A stretch of 64,000 nt of DNA from NCBI GenBank assembly GCA_916700875.1, contig CAKAKS010000004.1, forward strand, positions 16,169,444-16,233,443, given 5' to 3'. Position numbers and translations under genes: made by a program. A model generated the notes under the pieces. The model was not told where the DNA came from. It was given only the letters and a program-made list of their open reading frames with translations, and ran no database searches. The stretch's first letter is position 1, and each line of letters starts with the position of its first letter. This document shows positions 12,401 to 23,471 of the stretch, piece by piece. The stretch is from Sebastes aleutianus. Lineage: Eukaryota; Chordata; Actinopteri; Perciformes; Sebastidae.

Positions 12401-15400
12401 TCATGTTTGAGCTTAAATTAAGTTCGTAAACTATGTAAAGTACGTAACGGAAACAACGTAACTAAAGCATGGAAAACACGTCACAAACGTCACTAAAAAA
12501 CTCGTCACTAGCGTAACTGGCAACACAAAACACCGGCGTCGAACACCGGCCTCCTGGTTAAAAGTCACAAACTCTGAGCTTAGCATATTTACGTGACTGC
12601 GTTTACTTTGCAGTCAGTACGGACTACATAACGTACAAATTACATGCGGAAAGCAAGAAAGGTGTTCTTATCGCATGCTAAATGCCTCGTGCGTTATCGT
12701 GTCATTCATAGGCCTACTGTACGCATTTTCTTGCTAAAATTTGGGGATGATTTTTACTGGAACTTATATAATAAAACGTTTGCTTGCTTGTTTTTATGGC
12801 ACCACTATCATATGAAGATATGATAGTGAACAGTCCTGTAGAAGGTAGCTACCTGATATTTCAATACATTTTACTGTATGTGCTTTAGACTTCCCACAAT
12901 GCACCATACATCCTTTGTTTGTCCCTTCAGACTGTAAAACATGATTGTGTTCATCATGTTGGTTAAGTATCTTAAATTAACTGACAAGTATAAGACGCAG
13001 ATGGACGGTTATTTTCAGCCGTTCTGGGAGAATTCATGATATTTATATACCATGACAGATGACTAATGATAACAGCATATAGACTCGTGCGTCTTGCCAT
13101 CAAAAGTTCCCTCTACTGACACACCTGGCACACCTAGTGACCCACTTCAGCTCAGCTCTGCCTCGGCCGCAGCTGATCTCATTACGTCTGTACGTACTGT
13201 ATCTGTGGCTTTTGTCCTCGGCATGAGAAAAACGCCAGAGAGGTTGTGCAGCAAAACAGCAGCTCAAGGTGAAGCTGAAGAATCTTTTTTTTACTTTTAT
13301 TCAGCAGTGAAAGGAAACTATTTGTTCCTTGAAGTAACTGCAGAGAAAACAGTACAAAGTACATTTTCATATGACAGTCTGGGAATTAATTTGCTGTGGA
13401 AAGTCATAGGGAGAGAAAAATGTACACTCACACACACACTGTAGTGGACCCACCCAGTACAGTCACAAGCCAGCAGCACGGGGCCACACACACACACACA
13501 TGTACATGCTCACCCACACACCAGGGTGTGTCCAATACAGTGTACTGTTGCCTTGAATGACTGCGGGATGAATTTCACAGAAATCCTGGATCTGTTCTAA
13601 TAGTCTGAAGGGTTTTATTTTCCTCCCCTGACAAAACAAGTCAGAAACTCCTTTTTTTTCTCTCCTCCTTTTGATGGAACTCAGTCGCACACCGTATACT
13701 CAGTCCGTCAAAATGCATTTGGCTCTCAGAGATCAGTATGAAATGGATTCGGGCAGTGCAATAAATGAAAATCAGTTGGCAGAGGACCAGAGCGAAACAG
13801 AAAGCGACACACGCGTAGCATTTTCAGTTCCGTTCAGAAGCCTGCAGGATTTCCTGTAGATTTTTTTTTTATCTCTAGAAGTGAAGTCAGGAGGTCATTC
13901 TGGATCAAAACGTTAAGCACTATAATTCTAAAATGTACAAGTCACCGTTGGTATTCGACAGTTAGTGCAGAAAAAACAACCAGAACTGACAGGGAGACGT
14001 TTCACATAGTGCACAGATGGACGTGGACTAAAAAAAGAGAAGCGTTACATAACACATCACATACTGTATGCTTTATCCCGTATCTTATGGATGAAAAGAT
14101 CATTCCTGGGCTGGCTCCAGGATTAGATGCAGCGTGTGTTGGATGTGTACAAATGGCTGACAGCATATATGATAATAATAGTAAAGCTTATTTATATAAC
14201 ATTTCTCAAAACCAAAGAGCCTTACAGAAAAAAGATGATAAAAGACTGAAATAGGAATAAAGATTATTAGTCAAAATGACGGCTATGATATTGGAGGAAT
14301 ACTCTCCTCCAATCACAAGCACACATTCAACCACTGAATTTTGCATAAACGTAGCTGGCAAATTAGAACGTGCCTACCCGAATACATACCACGGTATAAA
14401 AGGCAGCGTTCCTCGCTGTCAGACATCCTTTTCTCTTCAGCTATTTGCCCACTAGCTGTGGTTTCTAATCCTTCGTCTGTCTGGATCAGTGTGGTTAAGT
14501 CGATGTGGTGTCGCGACAGGGCGTACATTCAGCGGGCTCCTCCCACTGTGCCCATAGAGTCCAGTAGAGGGCTCTGCCTGTGCTTATAGAACTAGGATCA
14601 CATTATCGTAACCTTCGTTCTAACGTAATTCAACGGTGAGAAGTTGCCCCAAGCGATTACATTACAGCCCGTTCAGCGGCTGCCGGTTGCAGCGTTCTGG
14701 CTCAATACTGGACCAGTTTCAAAAATTGTTATCCCCATTAGTCACTTATACAAATGCATGGGGAAAATAGCGTCCAGTCTGAAAAATACCAACGTTTCCT
14801 TTTAGTCTGCTGCTATAACAGCCTCCACTTTTCTGCAGAGGCTGTCCACTAGAGTTGGGGACCTGACTGCTGGGATTTGATCCCATTCAGCCACAAGAGC
14901 ATGAGCGAGGTCACGCACTGATGTGGGCGATAAGGCCCGGCTCACTTCAACTTAAAGGTGTTGGATGGAGTTACGAGGTCGGGCTTTGTGTAGGCCAGAC
15001 AAGTTTTTCCTCAGCAAACAGAAAACCTTTGATTTATGAATCTTACCGCATTGGCATTGTCGTGTTTCAACTGTTGCCGAAAAAGTCAGAAGCACATTAT
15101 TATTATTATCATATGCTGTAGCATTAAGATTTAACACACAAAGTACATGGACTGAGTTAGGCCTCCTTAACCATGTGAAGTTGAACCCAGTTTTAAACCT
15201 GATCTGCAACTATTTTGCATTTTCTTTAAGCAAAAATGCTGAAATTCCCTGCTTCTAGCCTCTGAGTCGTGAATATCTGCTGGTAGTATTCTAGTGTATG
15301 ATAGTAAAAACAATGAAAATCTTTGGATTTTGGAGTGATGGTTAGACAAAACAGAAGATGCCACCGTGGCCTCTGAAAACCTGTGATGCATTTTTTGCAA

Positions 15401-18400
15401 TTTGTAGATGGTAAAATGAATCGATCAATTGAGAAAATAATCTGCATATTAATCGTTTGCCATAAAACACTTTTAATATAAATGTTCTCTTCGCTCTGCT
15501 TAAGAGTACCTGTCGTTTTCTGTCCACATAATGGTAAAAATGTAATATGCACAGTGTATAAAACAAAATAAGGGATTAGCCATAAAACCTATAATTATTA
15601 AATGGCCATGCAGTCAATAGAAATTAAGTGTTTTAAAAGAAGATGATTTGGTGAGAATGAGCTCCTTATGCAGGTCATTTCTTCAGATATGTTGTATGTG
15701 GACAAACCTGCTATAAGCAGCTATAAGGTGTTTTTCAGTGGCAGGTTTGGACAGGAAGTGTTACGATATGTATATATGTAAAGAAAACACTGAACGACTG
15801 ATCATCAGTCGAAACAAGCCAGAAGAAGTTCCCTCCATCTAGTCTGTTGAGGTCAACGCTGGTTCAGCAGAGATCCATAAAACAAATACTCTCCGTTCTC
15901 TCCATTTACTTCATCCCTCTCCCTCCTCTCCTCTCACACATACATCCTCCTCCATTTCCCATATCTCTCGCCGTCTCGGATCGGGGCCCATTACAGAGCA
16001 GCTGTTGTGTGTTCACTCTTCAGATGATGGAGTGATTCAGTAGAAGAGCAATAGTCTCTCTTCCTCCGTCTGTGTCTCTCTCTCTCTCTCTCCTCTTTCT
16101 CTTTTCTCTATGTAAAAAATTGGACCAATGCCTGTCGCTGGTTTGGCTCATTACTGCTTCTGTTTTTAGACAACCGAGGCTGCAGTCTTTACGTTCTCTG
16201 GTGTGAGCGTTAACCAGAGCTGGATATATTACAAAATGGAGCACATATGTCTGTCATCTGTCTGGGATATCTGGATCTTTGATCGTGCATTGACTTCACT
16301 GTTGCATCACCAAACATCTCTAGTACAGTAGGTCTATTGTTCCACTGTCAGCACCGCCATAATGGTCAGATAAAACAGGTGACATGTGGAAGGTCAAAGT
16401 GCTGTGTGTAGTATCCCTGCAGCAAACACCCCCTCTGCTGGGTGGCATTGAACTGTACCTGCTAACTGCAGCATACAGTGCAACCATTGGGGATGTGGGT
16501 AGGTTTATATTAAAGCAGGTTTAGAGTTCATTAAAAAATCCTGTTTTTTCCCCTATGTAGCATTTAATAAAAAAAATGTTTTAACACAATAATGTAGTTA
16601 TACATAGCAATAAAGACATTTTAAGTGTTATTTAATGCACAGTAATTGTCAACAATTATAACATCCTCTATAAAGACATATTTTATATAACTACAATTGT
16701 GTTTTACGATAATATAATTCATTATTTGTTTATACAGCAGCCTCCATGGATGCAAACAGAAGGAGTTATATCTAATTACAACGATATATAGTGTGTTATA
16801 AAGCATTAAAGGTGCTATTGATGACATTCAGCCACTAGATGTTGTTTTGCTGCAATATCGTGGCTACTGGAAAAAAATTGGATGCAAGACAAAGCAGCGG
16901 CACTGCATCGTTCTTATAATAATAATAACCTGCATTCTTTAAATATCATTGGATGCATTACAGTCAGTTCAGCTTCTAATACTTCTAAATAATCCTCTAT
17001 TCTTTCTTGTGTCTACAACAAACTATCCAAAGAGATGACAGCCGTCTTTGTGCATCTTAAAATTCAGAAGCATTTTTTTTTCTTTGCCTCTATGTCACAT
17101 ATTTTACTCTCCGAAATGACACCGCCGTGCCTCCCACCTAATCCTTTCATCCTCGTCTTTACGCCCTCCACTTGTCTTCCACCCACACCCCTCCGGCATC
17201 TATCCTCCTCCACCTCCTTGCACCCCTCTCCTCTCCCCTCTCTTGCTTTTAAAGATGACACGAGTCGGCACTCCGGTCCGCGTTACCGTCTGTCATCTTG
17301 TTCAGCTCCCAGGTTTCTCCCCGGAGTATCACTTCTGGTTTTTATTTAACACTGAGATGCAGAGTACTGGAGCGGAGGGAACCACACAGTATGCTTAAAG
17401 CCTTCCTAGTTAGCCTGGGGCACCTCATAGGAGTATTTTACCTTTCTCTATTTTTCTTTGGTTTAGCTGCTTCCTTGTCAGATTGTGAGCAAAAAAAAAA
17501 ACACAAGTGTTGAATCCTCTCTGTTTCTTGTCCTCCTGCAGCCCATCAGCAATGCAGACTTCATCGTTCCAGTGGAGATTGATGGGACTGTTCATCAGGT
17601 ACCGTTGCACTGATATGGAGGATGAAATAATATGTATTAATTTATAAGATCTCCCTTGGAAGCTGTGGCTCCATTTTCTTCCCTTAAGTATTCATTATTC
17701 TCTATTATCTCACGGTTACGTCAAAAGTGGGACAGCTCATACACCGCTCCCTGGATTTATTCTGTTTTATTCTCCGCGTCTTTGCTCGCTGTAAAGATAG
17801 ATGTGCCGTGACGTGACTGTGTCACCTGGTAAACAAATGTCACAAAGCGTGTTGAGGATACTGTTGAGTGAGCAGCAGAAGAGATGCTTCACTGATTAGG
17901 AATACGTGTGTTTGTGAGAGAAAACACAGCAGAAAGGAAGAAACAGACGCACCGTATCTTGCATTGTGAATACACTTCTGTATAGAGGTTGATTTTCTGC
18001 ATCCTGTCTGAAGCAGAAGCGGCTAGACTGTAGCTGTGACCTGGTTCAAGTAATCCAGGATAGGCTTTCTGTATCTGTCTCGGCCTATGCTTGATTACTT
18101 GCACTTGGGGGCAGCAACTAACCCCTGGAGACCCGCCGAAGAGGACGAAGACGAGCAGAAATGGCAAATATGATCGCAAAATTTGTTGTTGTGAAGGACT
18201 GGGTATTGAAAATGTTTAATCCTCTAACCTAACCCAGGTCAGATACTTGCGTGTTTCTCACTCTCAAAGTCTCTTATTGGCTTCAAATATGGATGTATCG
18301 CACATTTTCTTTTTACAGGATAACCAAGGTCATTTTAGAATTAAGAAATATTTGATGTGAATAACTGCAGTCAAGATTTATGATGAATCATATGCTGTAA

Positions 18401-21326
18401 ATATGTAGACTTGAGGTTCACCTAGAAGAAAATCTGTATTTATTTAATGCATTTAATTCTAAAGGTATCAAATATGACATTACAGAACTGTAATCCAACT
18501 AACGAAATGAATAAGTAGGGGATAATTTACAGCGAGCCGGTCATTGTTGTGAAATAAACCCAGACAGGGCGTCTTGCATTGCCCAGAAGGGGTTTATTTC
18601 ACAACAATGACCGGCTAGCTGTACATTATCCCGCTTATGCCACGGCTGATTTCTTAAAAAATTTGACACAAAACGGTCTACCAGAGTCCGACATCAGAAC
18701 TGCGTCCATATCAACGGTCTGTTATATATAGCAATGGTCTGCTATAAGGAAATAACAGACCGTAGAACGTTGTGATTGACCAATCAGAATTGAGTATTCA
18801 ACAAAGCCGTGTAATAACAAAGAATAAAATTGACAAAGTGTACCAACAAACATTCATTCTAGCCCTATCTCTCACTTTTACTCAAGTCAAACCATGTTCT
18901 AACCTTTCTGACTTCATAAGCGTCAAGGATCAAATAGAATGTAAAAGTATTATAACCAATAAATAACAATAAAGTCTTTACAGCCTCCTCCAATTAGTTC
19001 ATGAGCAAGACTCACGTAAAGAGTGGGTGAGACGCCAGCGTCCCACTGAGACTGATTGGGTAATCTTACTAGACATTTAACGCCAGGCCATGGTACTTGG
19101 TATGGACCTTTTCATTGCCATTCTGTTGCTAGGGCAACAGCTGTGGTCCAAGTTTACTTCCTGTCAGTTACTTCATTAACAAACACTGCAACAGGAAATA
19201 CAAAGGGATGTTTATGTTGTCAAGTTTGAAAAGGTCTACAGTGTTTATTTTTGTGTCTTTGTTTCAGGTGTACGTGCTGAAGAGGCCCCACGTGGACGAG
19301 TTCCTCCAGAAGATGGGGGAGCTCTACGAATGCGTCCTCTTCACAGCGAGCTTAGCCAAGGTTTGTTCCCCCAATTTACCACTTACAATCACAGCGCTGT
19401 CGCCTTACACCGACTGTATTAACCTGATGTTTCTTTGGTTGGTTCAGTACGCTGACCCTGTGGCAGACCTGCTGGACCAGTGGGGGGTGTTTCGCGCCCG
19501 GCTCTTCAGGGAATCCTGTGTTTTCCACAGAGGAAACTACGTCAAAGACCTCAGCCGGCTGGGCCGAGAGCTCAGTAAAGTCATCATCATAGACAACTCA
19601 CCTGCCTCCTACATCTTCCACCCTGAGAACGCAGTAAGTCAAGTCTTCTTTCTGTTTGATCTAAAGTCTCCATTTGAGCCCGCACCTTTTTTGGTGAAAG
19701 CGCTTTTAAAGTTTTTGGACCCTCATCTTGGTGTTAGTTACAGAGACATTTTAAAGGAACGTTGTGTAACATTTAGGGATCTATTAGCTGAAATTAACTA
19801 TGTTTTCATTAGTGTATAATCACCTGAAACTAAGAATTTGCCATGTTTCTACAGTAGCCGAGAACGGACAAACCAAACACTTGCTCTAGAGAGAGCCTTT
19901 TGTGTTTTTACGTTCCCTGAAGGCCACCATAGTTCTCCGACATGTTTGGAAAGGGAGGGGTGAGCGGAGGGTTACTCACTTGGTTGCAATCTGCAACCAC
20001 ACCACTAGATGCCACTAAATCCTACACACTGGTCCTTTAAACTAGATTTTTATAATCATGCAAGATTTTAAAAACAGGATTAAGGATTATTCGAGCCCTG
20101 AATGTGTGCTCAATCCTGGCCCTGAATGGACATTCTTTGGTTTATGTAACTTGGTGTTTGTTTTAAGTCTGTAGTGAAATGTTTTGTGTCTTTATGTTGT
20201 TTTGAACTTTGTGCTGTTTTGTTTTTAAGTCTGTTATTTGTGTTTTTTTATGTGGTGCTTGTGTGAAAACTTTTAAGCTGCCATCTAGGCCAAGACTACC
20301 CTTGCAAATGAGATTCAAAATCGTAATGGGAATATCCTGGCTAAATAAAAGTTAAAGGTGCTGAATACAGGATTCTGAGAATTTCTGTTGCCTCTCAATG
20401 GCTCTCAACATGGCGACGGTGAACTGGCGGCTCGTAGCTAACAGTTCTAACAGAACTAACAGTGTTAACATGAGGGGGAACCGTAGGTTGGGCGCTACGC
20501 TTCCGTGTCGATATCAGCTGTAACGGCCATATGAGCGCAGTGCAGAGTGACGGCCATGAGCTAGCCAAAGCAAGGAGAAACTCTGATTACAACACACACA
20601 GAGGGAGAGTGACTTCATTCTCTGCTCAGGTAGACATTACTCATCTATATCTTTACATAGTTAATAGTTGTTTGCTGCAATATTAATGCTCTGGATATCA
20701 AATTTAGCACTTTTATATAAAAAAGGCTGAGGGAAGGATGGATGTTGTGTTCAGGTACCAGAAAAAATGTTACTGATGAGCTCTTTCTGTAAAATGTGGG
20801 CTACAATGAGGTTTTACATGTCCCCAAATCCCGACTGAACCGGGGTCAAAATACACCGGTACAACAGAAATAAGTTAGTTATAAAGTTATTAATGATGGT
20901 AAATGATTATATATGCGAGACGTTGTCAGTTTTAATCTGCACTGTTGTTTTAAAAAACAGCTTGAGCCAGAGGCAGTGTTCCCAGTTTTATGAGATTTCT
21001 CTCCTCTGCGGAGAAGTTGCTCAGCGGAGCTGCTGCCACTCTTCATGCCTTTGATGCATTTCCCCCATTAATTATTTACACAAAACTCGCACCGTCTCCT
21101 CACCTATAATGCAGCACTTTAGCATCGACTGTCAGCTGAGTTTTCTCCCTTCAAATAAATAAAGTCTCCTCTGTTTCCTCTCTGTTTCCTCTCCCCACAG
21201 GTCCCAGTGCAGTCCTGGTTTGACGACATGACGGACACGGAGCTGCTGGACCTGATCCCTCTGTTTGAGGGCCTTAGTACAGAGGAGGACGTTTACAGTC
21301 TGTTACAGAGCCTGAGGAACAGGTAG
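6468..21326 (+). CDS. ctdspl: CTD small phosphatase-like (SCP/HAD family), 5' partial
   Basis: The product is a Mg-dependent serine phosphatase of the HAD superfamily. Known family members dephosphorylate the RNA polymerase II CTD and repress neuronal genes with REST. Coding exons seen: 6468-6634, 11421-11522, 17542-17598, 19268-19360, 19448-19633 and 21201-21326 (TAG), plus optional 7731-7763. Every junction is GT-AG and keeps frame. The catalytic DLDETLVHSS (DxDxT motif) is in the 11421 exon, FTASLAKYADP spans the 19268/19448 exons, and the later active-site motif DNSP is in the 19448 exon. The N-terminal exon holds the Cys-rich FFCCFR stretch typical of the family. The first visible exon starts in phase 1 (two bases complete a split codon), so the initiator exon lies upstream of the window. 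About 242 residues are visible and the family length is about 265-276. Nothing is broken. Neighbour order with vill, plcd1 and dlec1 supports ctdspl over ctdsp1 or ctdsp2, as does the hosted miR-26a. Confidence 0.95.
7731..7763 (+). CDS. ctdspl: 33-bp cassette microexon of ctdspl
   Basis: A 33-bp phase-0 exon lies between a pyrimidine-rich ctccag acceptor and a gtatgt donor. It encodes CDQVQVIPIPS, 11 residues placed exactly between the ...ENGSPPK and PPAKFLL exons. As I recall it, human CTDSPL isoform 1 carries an almost identical 11-residue insert (GDQRQVIPIPS) that isoform 2 skips. Inclusion or skipping leaves the frame intact. The exon was identified from position, splice sites and the VIPIPS match. 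Its use in this fish is inferred. Confidence 0.85.
7764..11420 (+). other. ctdspl: ctdspl intron 2 (part)
   Basis: This is intronic sequence between the cassette exon and the catalytic exon. It includes a TG/CA-rich patch at 9440-9510 and a teleost-type repeat at 10086-10520. Nothing else coding was seen. Confidence 0.6.
10086..10520. mobile_element. Teleost interspersed repeat (GGGCTGTCAA type)
   Basis: It begins AGGGCTGTCAATTAATTCAA and continues with repeated TTAATCGCGATTAAT palindromes. The opening is typical of a very common vertebrate MITE family. The right boundary is uncertain. Confidence 0.6.
12090..12300. repeat. Probable interspersed repeat
   Basis: The segment contains a run (CATAGACTTCTATACAATC ... 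GAGGAGTCGCCCCCTGCTGG) that I recall as a frequent teleost repeat. Its boundaries and class are not resolved. Confidence 0.45.
12360..12740. repeat. Repeat related to 22446-22935
   Basis: It shares ordered blocks with 22446-22935: AACAACGTAAC, ACACGT(C/G)ACAAACGTCACTAAA, AACACCGG and AAAGCAAGAAAGGTGTT. It is diverged and lacks clear termini. Confidence 0.65.
14800..15080. repeat. Probable interspersed repeat
   Basis: The run TGATCCCATTCAGCCACAAG ... GAGGTCACGCACTGATG ... AAGGCCCGGCTC resembles a widely dispersed fish repeat from memory. No open frame or termini were identified. Confidence 0.45.
18033..18115 (+). ncRNA. mir26a: miR-26a precursor hairpin
   Basis: The mature miR-26a-5p sequence lies at 18045-18066, beginning TTCAAGTAATCCAGG and ending GGCT, with the family-defining seed TCAAGT. 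The 3' arm at 18084-18104 (CCTATGCTTGATTACTTGC core) pairs back with a few bulges, and GCTG/CAGC closes the lower stem. The hairpin is on the sense strand of ctdspl in the intron between exons 17542-17598 and 19268-19360, that is intron 4 if one upstream exon is assumed. Human miR-26a-1 sits in the same host gene. It is miR-26a rather than miR-26b because position 11 is C (AATCC, not AATTC). Processing from the host transcript is expected from family knowledge. Confidence 0.97.
18515..18830. mobile_element. Foldback repeat, ATTGTTGTGAAATAAACCC type
   Basis: GCCGGTCATTGTTGTGAAA at 18535-18553 is repeated inverted at 18596-18614 around a short loop, with the pairing extending outward to GGATAA/TTATCC. 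The family recurs in opposite orientation at 48330-48480. Confidence 0.75.
19751..20040. mobile_element. TTAAAGGA-ended MITE copy 1
   Basis: It runs from TTAAAGGAACGTTGTGTAAC to CACACTGGTCCTTTAA and contains GGTTGCAATCTGCAACC and CACTAGATGCCACTAAATCC. It is homologous to 29348-29692 and 32325-32539. Confidence 0.75.
20350..20640. repeat. AAAGGTGCTGAATACAGG repeat
   Basis: A segment starting TTAAAGGTGCTGAATACAGG with CTCAACATGGCGACGGTGAA follows an apparent LINE-like 3' tail (20200-20350, ending TGGCTAAATAAAAG). The classification is from memory only. Confidence 0.4.
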
Positions 21327-22345
21327 CAGACGGTGGCTCCAGCTGGTATCTTCCTGCCTCTGGGCCCCCGCTGCACAGAGGCCTCACCTCGCTGCCACGG
21401 CCCCCGCGGCCCGGCTCATGTCCTCCGAGCGGCGTTGGGAGTCCCATCGTGGCTCTAAACCCGAGGACTTCAGGCAATCGCTCCGGTCATAATGAAATCT
21501 AGAGACAACAACTGTAGGGATCTCTGGATTCTCGGTCTCTTTGTACAGGACTCCTACTGACAAAAGATTATATCACTGTATGTACATACTATATGTTTCT
21601 AAGCAAGACATACATAAAGTAATTTTTCTATCAGAGAGCGGAGGTTTTACTATTCTATCAAGTAATATTTTAGTTACCAAAAATAATCCAATAGACAGAA
21701 GGAAGAGGTTTTGGGTGACCTTTTGTTTTTTTTGTGTTGAGCTGTGCTATGCAGGCTGTTGTATCTCGTCTGACCTTTCATTCAAACAACTGTGATTTAT
21801 CTTCTCTTGCAGAATGAAGTGCCTTCATTACTGTGCTGATTTTGTTGTGTCGGGTTATGGGGTGCGCATTTTTATGCTGCATATTTACTCAAATCTCTAA
21901 ATGCGTATTAACTAAATCCTTAAATTGAAGTTGGAAAGAAGTCTTTGGTAATTGTCATTTAAAACAGAAGAGAATAATGTATCCAGCTAGCCTGTTAGAC
22001 CCGGATGATTCTTTGCTTTTGAGTTAAGTGACATTGAATTGTTAAATTTACCAAAGATTTCTTCAATTCAATGTGCTTTTGACGTCATTTGATCCTGACA
22101 GTGACTGTAAATTGATAATCCTTCAATCCAAGACATTGAAACCCCACTTGATTATTGAAAAAAAAAAAAAAAAGAAACCTTTGTGATGACATCGCCGTCC
22201 ACCAATAAATGTTAAACTTTTGAGGAAGATATAATAATTAGCTTAGATAACATGAAATTCTATTTATTGGGGAAAAAGGGGGTTGGGTGCATTGTAAAGA
22301 CTGCTGTTGAAATCGTACTGTACAACATTATTAAAGTTGCAAGTT
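21327..22345 (+). other. ctdspl: ctdspl 3' untranslated region (inferred extent)
   Basis: The sequence after the TAG stop has no reading frame of note and turns AT-rich. Two candidate polyadenylation signals are present, AATAAA at 22204-22209 and ATTAAA at 22330-22335. The second is followed by a short T/G-containing stretch before an unrelated repeat begins near 22446. A single 6-mer miR-26 seed match (ACTTGA) is at 22146-22151. The true 3' end was not determined. Confidence 0.55.
22330..22335 (+). terminator. ctdspl: Candidate ctdspl polyadenylation signal ATTAAA
   Basis: ATTAAA lies about 1.0 kb after the stop codon and just before intergenic repeats. An alternative AATAAA lies at 22204-22209. 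Which one is used cannot be told from sequence. Confidence 0.4.
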
Positions 22346-22445
22346 TGCACACTGTCAGTTCGTGCCAAGGTGTAATGACTAACAGACCTTAAAGCTGCTA
22401 TATTTCATATTAACATGTCATCAAATGACCATATGTAATGTGCAA

Positions 22446-22935
22446 CCCGGTCTCACAGGAAGGTGTATAAATAGCACGACATTACATGGACATTCTGCGT
22501 GTCATGAGGACGCATTTTAGGCTTTTGCGTGTCATTTGTACGCCACTCAACAAAACTATGGCAACATCAGCATTTAGGTTCTGGCAACAAAACCACTTAG
22601 GTTTAGGAAAAACGTCATGATTGGGTTTAAAAGTAAAATATGTACAAAAACAACGTAACATACTGTAAGTACGGAAAAAATGTTACTAAAAAACACGTGA
22701 CAAACGTCACTAAAGTAACTTACAAAACAAAACACCGGTATTGAACACCGGTCTCCTGCTTGAAAGTCCTGTGTTCCAGTGTTCTTTCTCGCTTTCTATT
22801 CTAGGTCACTAACTCTGACCGTTGCACACGGTCAGTACATTGCGTAAAAATGACACGCCAAAAGCAAGAAAGGTGTTTATTGCCTTGCGCAATATCATGT
22901 TATTCATACGCCTTTTCCTGTGAACGGGCTGGTAA
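22446..22935. mobile_element. MITE-like element in the ctdspl-vill interval
   Basis: The left end GGTCTCACAGGAAGGTGTAT and the complement of the right end (GTTCACAGGAAAAGGCGTAT) form imperfect inverted repeats. The core shares blocks with 12360-12740 and with the core of 341-820. Confidence 0.6.
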
Positions 22936-23440
22936 TGTGAAAGGGGTCGCTTGTAGTGACAAACCCACACAGAATTTTCACCCGACTCTGCAGTTTTTTT
23001 CAGATGTTTCAGTGAAAAAGCTCTAATGAACCAACTGCACGCTAAAGAGGCAGATATTTCCCTCAGGAGCTGGTGGAGACCAAAAACAGAGCTAAACTCG
23101 AGCTAGACTTGACTCACTTGGAACTGTTCTTTTTTGTTTTTTCATTGACAAAAGTTGCGGATAGTATAGGTAAACTCGCTCGAGGTTCAAAGCGAGCTGA
23201 GCTAATACTAGAAGGTGGAGTTAGAACACTGCAGACCACTGATCTGGTCAGACAGAATCGTCACTATCATGACACGGGACATCCTGCGCAAACCCACCAT
23301 TTTTAAATAGCCAAGCTGTCGTCAATAGCGACCGCAATTTCTTTCACTCAACCCAAATTTTTAACCACGCCGTGGTCAATTGACGAAGTACAGACGTTCC
23401 ACTGTTTGGTTGCCGATGAAAGGATCCTGCGAGTGAACAC

Positions 23441-23471
<31 letters not shown>

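Larger units (their letters stand above)
11523..17541 (+). other. ctdspl: ctdspl intron 3
   Basis: This 6-kb intron carries repeat-like segments at 12090-12300, 12360-12740, 14800-15080 and 16804-16870. There is a short TATAAAAG-containing segment at 14393-14640 that could be a retroelement promoter but is unclassified. The remaining sequence is unremarkable. Confidence 0.55.

Noticed and set aside
14393..14640. TATAAAAG segment as a gene promoter
   Set aside because: It is inside a ctdspl intron with no downstream gene; it could belong to a solo LTR but no LTR termini could be established.
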